From contig CAYURP010000017.1 in assembly GCA_964447175.1 (NCBI GenBank), forward strand, positions 1-55,128: a stretch of DNA of 55,128 nt. Reading direction: 5' to 3'. The notes below the pieces were generated by a model. That model was not told the origin of the DNA. It saw nothing but the letters and a program-made list of their open reading frames with translations, and ran no database searches. The DNA is from CAYURP01 sp964447175 (GTDB lineage: Bacteria > Zixibacteria > MSB-5A5 > SM23-73-2). This document shows positions 51,106 to 55,128 of this stretch, in pieces. The position numbers and the translations under genes were made by a program. How positions within the stretch are numbered: position 1 is the stretch's first letter; each line of letters begins with the position of its first letter.

Positions 51106-52047
51106 TTATCCGCTTTTGGTTAAAAGCCTGAATATCTCCTCCAGGGAGGCTTGCTCCCTTTTCATCTCCAGGATGGTCCAGTTATTTTCCACCGAGAAAT
51201 TGAAAAGAGATTCCCTTAAATCCACGCCCTTGCTGGATTCGATGTAGAAACCTTTAATCCCACCGGAAGGCAGGGGAACCTTTTCCACCTTTTCAACTTT
51301 ATCCAGGCTATTCAGTTTGTTTTCCACTTCATGATCTATTTTTTTCAACTCAAGATAAATTCTTTCTCGGCCCTTAAAGCCGCTTTGCAATTCCTCTGCC
51401 GTGCCATCAGCCACGATTTTACCTTCATGAATAATCAAAACCCTGCCGCAGGTGGCTTCCACCTCGGGTAAAATATGGGTGGACAGGATTACCGTTTTCT
51501 CCTTTCCCAGCTCCTTGATCAGATTTCTTATCTCCACGATCTGGTTGGGGTCCAAGCCGATGGTGGGCTCGTCTAAAATCAGAATATCAGGATCGTGAAT
51601 CATAGCCTGAGCCAGACCCACCCTCTGCCGGAATCCTTTGGAAAGCTCGCCTATATCCTTATGAACGACCGAACCCAGACCACAGATATCGATTATCCTT
51701 TTCAGTCTTTTACTGGAGTTGTTCCCATTAATTCCTCGCAAGCCCATAATGAACTGAAGATACTCGATCACGTTCATCTCCCAGTAAAGGGGAGCGTTTT
51801 CCGGGAGATAGCCGATCTTTTTTCTGATCTCCAGGGAATTGTCAAAGATGTTCAAATCATCCACTTCCACGGTCCCGGATGTAGGGGGCATAAAGCAGGT
51901 GATGATCCGCATGGTGGTGGTCTTGCCGGCAGCATTGGGACCCAGAAAGCCCACTATCTCACCTGTCTGCACCACAAAGGAGATGTCATCCACCGCTTTT
52001 AAAGCACCATAATTTTTGGTTAGATTTTTTACCCTTATCATATCCAT
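51106..52047 (-). CDS. GldA-like ABC transporter ATPase
   Basis: The 313-residue ATPase has Walker A GPNAAGKTTT, Q-loop region YLPENAPLYWEMNV, signature LSKGFRQRVGLAQAMI, Walker B ILILDEPTIGLDPNQ and H-loop STHI. YLPENAPLY is characteristic of GldA and related drug/nitrous-oxide-type ABC-2 ATPases. A C-terminal domain of about 90 residues follows. It is the first gene of the four-gene set. ATG at 52047 or 52041 could be used. The upstream gap has no clear promoter. Confidence 0.92.
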   Translation of the reverse strand: MDMIRVKNLTKNYGALKAVDDISFVVQTGEIVGFLGPNAAGKTTTMRIITCFMPPTSGTVEVDDLNIFDNSLEIRKKIGYLPENAPLYWEMNVIEYLQFIMGLRGINGNNSSKRLKRIIDICGLGSVVHKDIGELSKGFRQRVGLAQAMIHDPDILILDEPTIGLDPNQIVEIRNLIKELGKEKTVILSTHILPEVEATCGRVLIIHEGKIVADGTAEELQSGFKGRERIYLELKKIDHEVENKLNSLDKVEKVEKVPLPSGGIKGFYIESSKGVDLRESLFNFSVENNWTILEMKREQASLEEIFRLLTKSG

Positions 52048-52364
52048 TATACCAGATTGTTTTTTCTTAAATGATAAAAGAAAGCTGAAAACGAAGAATT
52101 CGAAGAAAAGATTGTCGATCCTTTGGCATTTGAATGATAAAATCTTAACATATTGTCAAAAAATCACTCTCCATATTCAGCAAGTCTTTATTAATTATTC
52201 ATTACGATGATTTCAGAGCATATGCTTGAGAAATTTTTTTCAAATATTAAACCCTCTCATGATTTTAGGTATTATCTGAGGGAATTGAATTCAGGTTAAT
52301 TTCTGTTATGCGGTCAAACTAAATTTCAGATTTTTTATATAAATAAAGGGGCTGCTGCCGAAGT

Positions 52365-52455
52365 CTACAAATGTCACCCTGAACGAAGTGAAGGGTCTTT
52401 TATTTTGTAGGAAAAATGAGATTCTTCCCCCGCCAAAGGCGGGGTCAGAATGACA
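52365..52455. repeat. Palindromic repeat of the environmental tgtca...tgaca type
   Basis: Within the gap 52048-52503 lies a unit with ctacaaa (52365-52371) facing ttttgtag (52403-52410), accct facing agggt inside that, then a stem CCCCGCC (52428-52434) / GGCGGGG (52438-52444), and edges tgtca (52372) and tgaca (52451). The wording CACCCTGAACGAAGTGAAGG is of a kind seen as a dispersed repeat in many uncultured-bacterium genomes. The remainder of the gap has no gene. Confidence 0.5.
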
Positions 52456-52503
52456 CAATGGGATTGAGCAACAAGCCCTAAATCTACTTTATTAATTGTC
52501 ATA

Positions 52504-53751
52504 TTACTTGGAGAATGGCGAATCCGGGCGGTTTTCATAGCCTTTTCTTCTGCCTATTGCCAGCCAGTCGAATTCAGCGTTTTCCTCTCCACCCTTGGTT
52601 TTGACCTGAAAGCCCTGGTTTGATTTTTGGGCTACGTAAAGACCGCTCCAGGTGTCTTTAGGAGTCAGTATTATCCTTAAGGGTACTTCACTTGAGATCG
52701 CCTCCTGAAACAGTCTATCAAAGGTCACATAACATCCACCATTTGTTAACTTTCCGGTGCCTGAAGCCATAAATTCCACATCCGGTGATTCCATTGCATA
52801 TAAAGCTTCATCCCCCTGTGAGGTTTTGACCACACTGCTTTTGGTTCCGGTGGCATAGAAGGTTCCGGCAACGTATAATCCGGGATTTTTAGGGGAGGAA
52901 CCATAGGACTGAACATACAGCCCGTGGAAATTGGGGCTGTTGCTGCGCAGAAGGTTGCCTCTATCTCCAATGGCATCTATCCCCTCCTCTCCTGCATTGT
53001 ATATTACCAGACCGTCCTTTCCTGCCCGGAAGACCTGAATTCCGTCATCGCCCACGTGGTCTATATCCACTCCATTAACCTCAGCGCTGTCCACATTAAA
53101 TCCATCGCTGCGGGCAAGACTAACATTCACTCCCTCGCCATAAGCATGCATCACATTCATTCCCCGATAGGCTTTTACCACGTTTACCCCATTGTACCAA
53201 GCATCCTCCACCTTGATTCCGTCCTTCTCGCTGGACTGAATTACAATTCCCTGTTCCGATTCCGTTGATTCGGGGATCATAGGATTCACTGCTACGGTGA
53301 TTTTCTTTTTGTATGATTCATTATAAGCAAAGATTTCATTATCAAAGGGAATACTGTATCCCATTACATCGGAAATGCTGGCAATTAAACCTGAGCAGTC
53401 TGAGACTTCATCTGTTTGATAATCAGAGCCAGATGAATTTATCTCCAAAGCCAAACTCTGGATTTTTGGGGCTGCCTCTTTATTTTGTTCTATGGGTAAT
53501 TTTTCCTTTTGAGTCGAAGCTATATGAGTGAATTCGTTTCCTGTCAACGGTTGCTCTGCACCTTCTATTACCAAATTGGGAGGATTTTCAGGTAAGTAAA
53601 ACTCATGATTATCAATTGAGAGATTCTGGGAATATGAATTCAGGTTGTTGGTTTTAATACCAGCCCATAGATTTAAGCCTATGGCAAGAGTGGTAAAAAC
53701 CAACAAACCTATCATAGAAAATCTCATCCAGTTTAGACTTCCTTTATTCAT
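52504..53751 (-). CDS. Membrane-anchored decapeptide-repeat surface protein
   Basis: The 415-residue protein has an N-terminal anchor helix (about 13-31), then a low-complexity linker to about 165. From 177 to 265 it has nine tandem repeats of ten residues with the plan xG(V/I/F)xVxxAxx: DGIKVEDAWY, NGVNVVKAYR, GMNVMHAYG (one short), EGVNVSLARS, DGFNVDSAEV, NGVDIDHVGD, DGIQVFRAGK, DGLVIYNAGE and EGIDAIGDRG. These would stack as a beta-solenoid. The C-terminal domain (about 290-410; FYATGTKSSVVKTSQGDEAL, WSGLYVAQKSNQGFQV, FDWLAIGRRKGYE) resembles a domain common at the ends of bacterial surface and fibre-like proteins. Role unknown; surface display is likely. ATG at 53751. Confidence 0.82.
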   Translation of the reverse strand: MNKGSLNWMRFSMIGLLVFTTLAIGLNLWAGIKTNNLNSYSQNLSIDNHEFYLPENPPNLVIEGAEQPLTGNEFTHIASTQKEKLPIEQNKEAAPKIQSLALEINSSGSDYQTDEVSDCSGLIASISDVMGYSIPFDNEIFAYNESYKKKITVAVNPMIPESTESEQGIVIQSSEKDGIKVEDAWYNGVNVVKAYRGMNVMHAYGEGVNVSLARSDGFNVDSAEVNGVDIDHVGDDGIQVFRAGKDGLVIYNAGEEGIDAIGDRGNLLRSNSPNFHGLYVQSYGSSPKNPGLYVAGTFYATGTKSSVVKTSQGDEALYAMESPDVEFMASGTGKLTNGGCYVTFDRLFQEAISSEVPLRIILTPKDTWSGLYVAQKSNQGFQVKTKGGEENAEFDWLAIGRRKGYENRPDSPFSK

Positions 53752-53901
53752 TGCAACCTCCCGAGTTTATCTTGATTGTTTGGATATTTCCTAAAAATTG
53801 CATTTTCCTATGCTCTGTTTGTAACAAAACATCATAATAACTATATGAATATTAATCCCCCGGGAAAGTCAATCCATGACAAAAGCAGAGCCAGTCACTA
53901 A

Positions 53902-54081
53902 TTATTTATTGTAAACATCCTGCATGGAGTTCAAGAGCTCGTATTCTCCCTTTAATATCTTCTCCACCACATAAATAAATTTATCAGTGCTGAGCCTCTG
54001 CAAACTGTAAAGCTGCCAGTATCTATTCCCGTTATTACCATTACCGTTCGGCTTGGACTTTTTTTCTGGTTTCTTTTTCAT
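53902..54081 (-). CDS. Hypothetical small protein
   Basis: A frame from GTG at 54099 or, more likely, ATG at 54081 (59 residues). The product is basic at the N-terminus (KKKPEKKSKPNGNGNNGN) and continues as a likely helical stretch, RYWQLYSLQRLSTDKFIYVV and EYELLNSMQDVYNK. No family recognised. No good Shine-Dalgarno lies before the ATG. The Asn/Gly/Lys-rich start is not typical of random AT-rich frames, so I keep it as a tentative gene. The gap 53752-53901 shows nothing else. Confidence 0.4.
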   Translation of the reverse strand: MKKKPEKKSKPNGNGNNGNRYWQLYSLQRLSTDKFIYVVEKILKGEYELLNSMQDVYNK

Positions 54082-54313
54082 AGACGCAAAAAGCGCCACT
54101 CCAAACCTTGCTTGATCCCCTCAAGTCAAGTTTAGAATGGCGCGTGGTGTCAGTTAATCAGAAACCTAATATTTTCGATATAATTATAAAGCCTCCTCTT
54201 CAGGTTTGTCAAGAAAAATCTTAAAAAAATCCCAAAAAATAAGGGTTTCGTGGAATCAGGTAAGTTCTTGTATTAAAGTGGTTTTTTGAATTAGTTAAGA
54301 AATTAAACGAGGT

Positions 54314-54530
54314 CTCTGAAAAAATATGTTTTAACCAGTGGCAGATGCCACTGGTCTACCCTAAGTCTTTGCGAGGAGTCCCGCCTATGGCGGGACGACG
54401 AAGCAATCTTTAACTTATAGATTCTTATCGAAGCAAGATTGCTTCGCTCCGCTCGCAATGACTGCAAACGCCTGGGTAGCCCTTCTCAAGACCCTGTGGG
54501 CTGGCATCTGCCAGAGGGACTTTTTCAGAG
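54314..54530. repeat. Composite nested palindrome of about 217 bp
   Basis: The outer arms CTCTGAAAAA (54314-54323) and TTTTTCAGAG (54521-54530) are perfect inverted copies. Inside them TGGCAGATGCCA (54339-54350) mirrors TGGCATCTGCCA (54502-54513). Inside those are gcgag/ctcgc and aagcaatctt/aagattgctt arms and a separate perfect stem GTCCCGCC (54378-54385) / GGCGGGAC (54389-54396). The core wording (tgcgagcggagcgaagcaatct on the minus strand) is another type of dispersed repeat often met in uncultured-bacterium genomes. No transposase is encoded. The rest of 54100-54584 contains no gene. Confidence 0.6.
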
Positions 54531-54546
54531 CTCTCTAAACTTTCAC

Positions 54547-54575
54547 TTGACAATGGATTTAATCTTGGTTATCCA
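54547..54575 (+). promoter_or_regulatory. Candidate promoter before the solute-binding gene
   Basis: A perfect TTGACA (54547-54552) is followed after 17 bases by TATCCA (54570-54575), a poor -10. It lies directly between the end of the composite palindrome and the start codon at 54585. Transcription from it would give almost no leader, and no Shine-Dalgarno is present, so translation might be leaderless. Confidence 0.35.
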
Positions 54576-54584
54576 ATTGAAGAA

Positions 54585-55128
54585 ATGAGAAACCTGAAAA
54601 TTATTGTTTCCCTTCTGATACTCTCATTACTTTTTCTTGAGTGTGGGGAATCACAAAAAGAGATCACGGGAAAAATCACACTCCACTTATGGCAGTTCTG
54701 GACTGATCCGGAAGTTAAACCAGAAGTTGAAAAGTTGATCAAGCAGTTTGAAAAGGAAAATGTGGATATTGAGGTCAGGTTAACCGACTTAACCTGGTCT
54801 GACGGGCACGAGAAGATCGTGGTAGCTTTCAGCTCCAATACCGCCCCGGACGTTCTGGAGCTGGGCTCTGATTGGGTCCCGGAATTTTCCTCAGAGGGAG
54901 TTTTGTTGGATATTACAGATTCTGCAGAAAAGATCAAATCAGCTTATCTGATGTGGGATCCTGCCACTTATCAGGAAAGAATCTACGGGTTTCCCTGGAT
55001 TCTGGATACCCGGATTATCTTTTACAACAAGGACTTAATGAAAAAGGTGGGACTTGACCAAGAGAAACCACCTGAAACCTGGTATGAGCTTCTGGACTAT
55101 TGCCAGAAGATAAATGCTTTAAAACCTG
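54585..55128 (+). CDS. ABC transporter sugar-binding lipoprotein (partial, runs off the window)
   Basis: An open frame begins with ATG at 54585 and continues to the window end, so only the first 181 residues are seen. It starts with a lipoprotein signal (LLILSLLFLECGES; Cys20, with Glu at -1, unusual) and continues as a family-1 extracellular solute-binding protein: LHLWQFWTDPEVKPEVEKL, IKQFEKENVDIEVRLTD, SNTAPDVLELGSDWVPEF and GFPWILDTRIIFYNKDL. It should capture a sugar and deliver it to an ABC permease. Permease genes are expected just beyond the window. The MalK-type ATPase at 38724-39815 could serve it. Confidence 0.87.
   Translation, partial: MRNLKIIVSLLILSLLFLECGESQKEITGKITLHLWQFWTDPEVKPEVEKLIKQFEKENVDIEVRLTDLTWSDGHEKIVVAFSSNTAPDVLELGSDWVPEFSSEGVLLDITDSAEKIKSAYLMWDPATYQERIYGFPWILDTRIIFYNKDLMKKVGLDQEKPPETWYELLDYCQKINALKP

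Noticed and set aside
54569..54937. 122-codon frame on the minus strand
   Set aside because: It is antisense to the solute-binding lipoprotein, which has a signal peptide and family motifs.
1..55128. tRNA, rRNA, insertion sequence with transposase, prophage
   Set aside because: By eye I found no cloverleaf ending in CCA, no rRNA motifs, no transposase or integrase frame and no phage structural gene. A covariance-model scan would be needed to exclude small RNAs.

Overview
The window reads as a moderately AT-rich chromosomal segment from a Gram-negative (diderm) bacterium of the FCB group, most likely an uncultured lineage such as candidate division Zixibacteria or a relative. This placement is inferred from gene content: secreted proteins ending in dockerin-type calcium loops, a PorV/PorQ-type outer-membrane barrel, a PorX-like response regulator with a PglZ domain, a GldA/GldF/GldG-type ABC exporter, LptE, and Wza/Wzz. 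There is no rRNA gene in the window to confirm it, and I recognise no tRNA, transposase, integrase, phage gene or CRISPR array.

Layout. 1-9 kb: housekeeping genes on the minus strand (folC, accD, rimI-tsaB-tsaE), a REC-PglZ (PorX-like) regulator and two dockerin-tailed secreted proteins. 8.7-28.2 kb: one long minus-strand polysaccharide locus. It starts with wza and wzz, then genes for a diamino-uronic-acid-type sugar (wbpB/D/E-like and wecB/wbpI-like), wzx, four glycosyltransferases, a wzy/waaL-like polymerase or ligase, and a fused polyprenyl-phosphate sugar-phosphate transferase. The same run continues without a gap into serS and a histidine kinase. 28.9-36.6 kb: an FG-GAP/dockerin surface protein, an SPFH lipoprotein operon, a PorV-like barrel, lptE, and hutI/hutU. 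36.8-41.4 kb: a LiaF/PspC envelope-stress module, a MalK-type ATPase, a GalE-like epimerase and a gap crowded with palindromes. 41.4-46.6 kb: a plus-strand run of poorly characterised membrane proteins with a DUF6754-type gene at its head, a 42-residue zinc ribbon, a coiled-coil protein and a lipoprotein nucleosidase. 46.7-47.8 kb: a PIN-domain gene between imperfect direct repeats. 47.8-52.0 kb: the GldA/F/G plus DUF4340 exporter. 52.5-55.1 kb: a decapeptide-repeat surface protein, a small ORF, a composite palindrome and the start of a sugar-binding lipoprotein cut by the window end.

Much of the content concerns the cell envelope: polysaccharide synthesis and export, LPS assembly (lptE), outer-membrane barrels, surface proteins, envelope stress and an exporter resembling the Bacteroidota gliding/type 9 secretion set. 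The histidine kinase and the PorX-like regulator lie about 2 kb apart and could form a two-component pair, which is an inference.

The less ordinary items are the fused initiating transferase with altered catalytic motifs in both halves, the DUF6754 membrane-protein module, the PIN gene bracketed by direct repeats, the decapeptide-repeat protein, and many short and composite palindromes in the gaps, one of which supplies the last codons of hutU.
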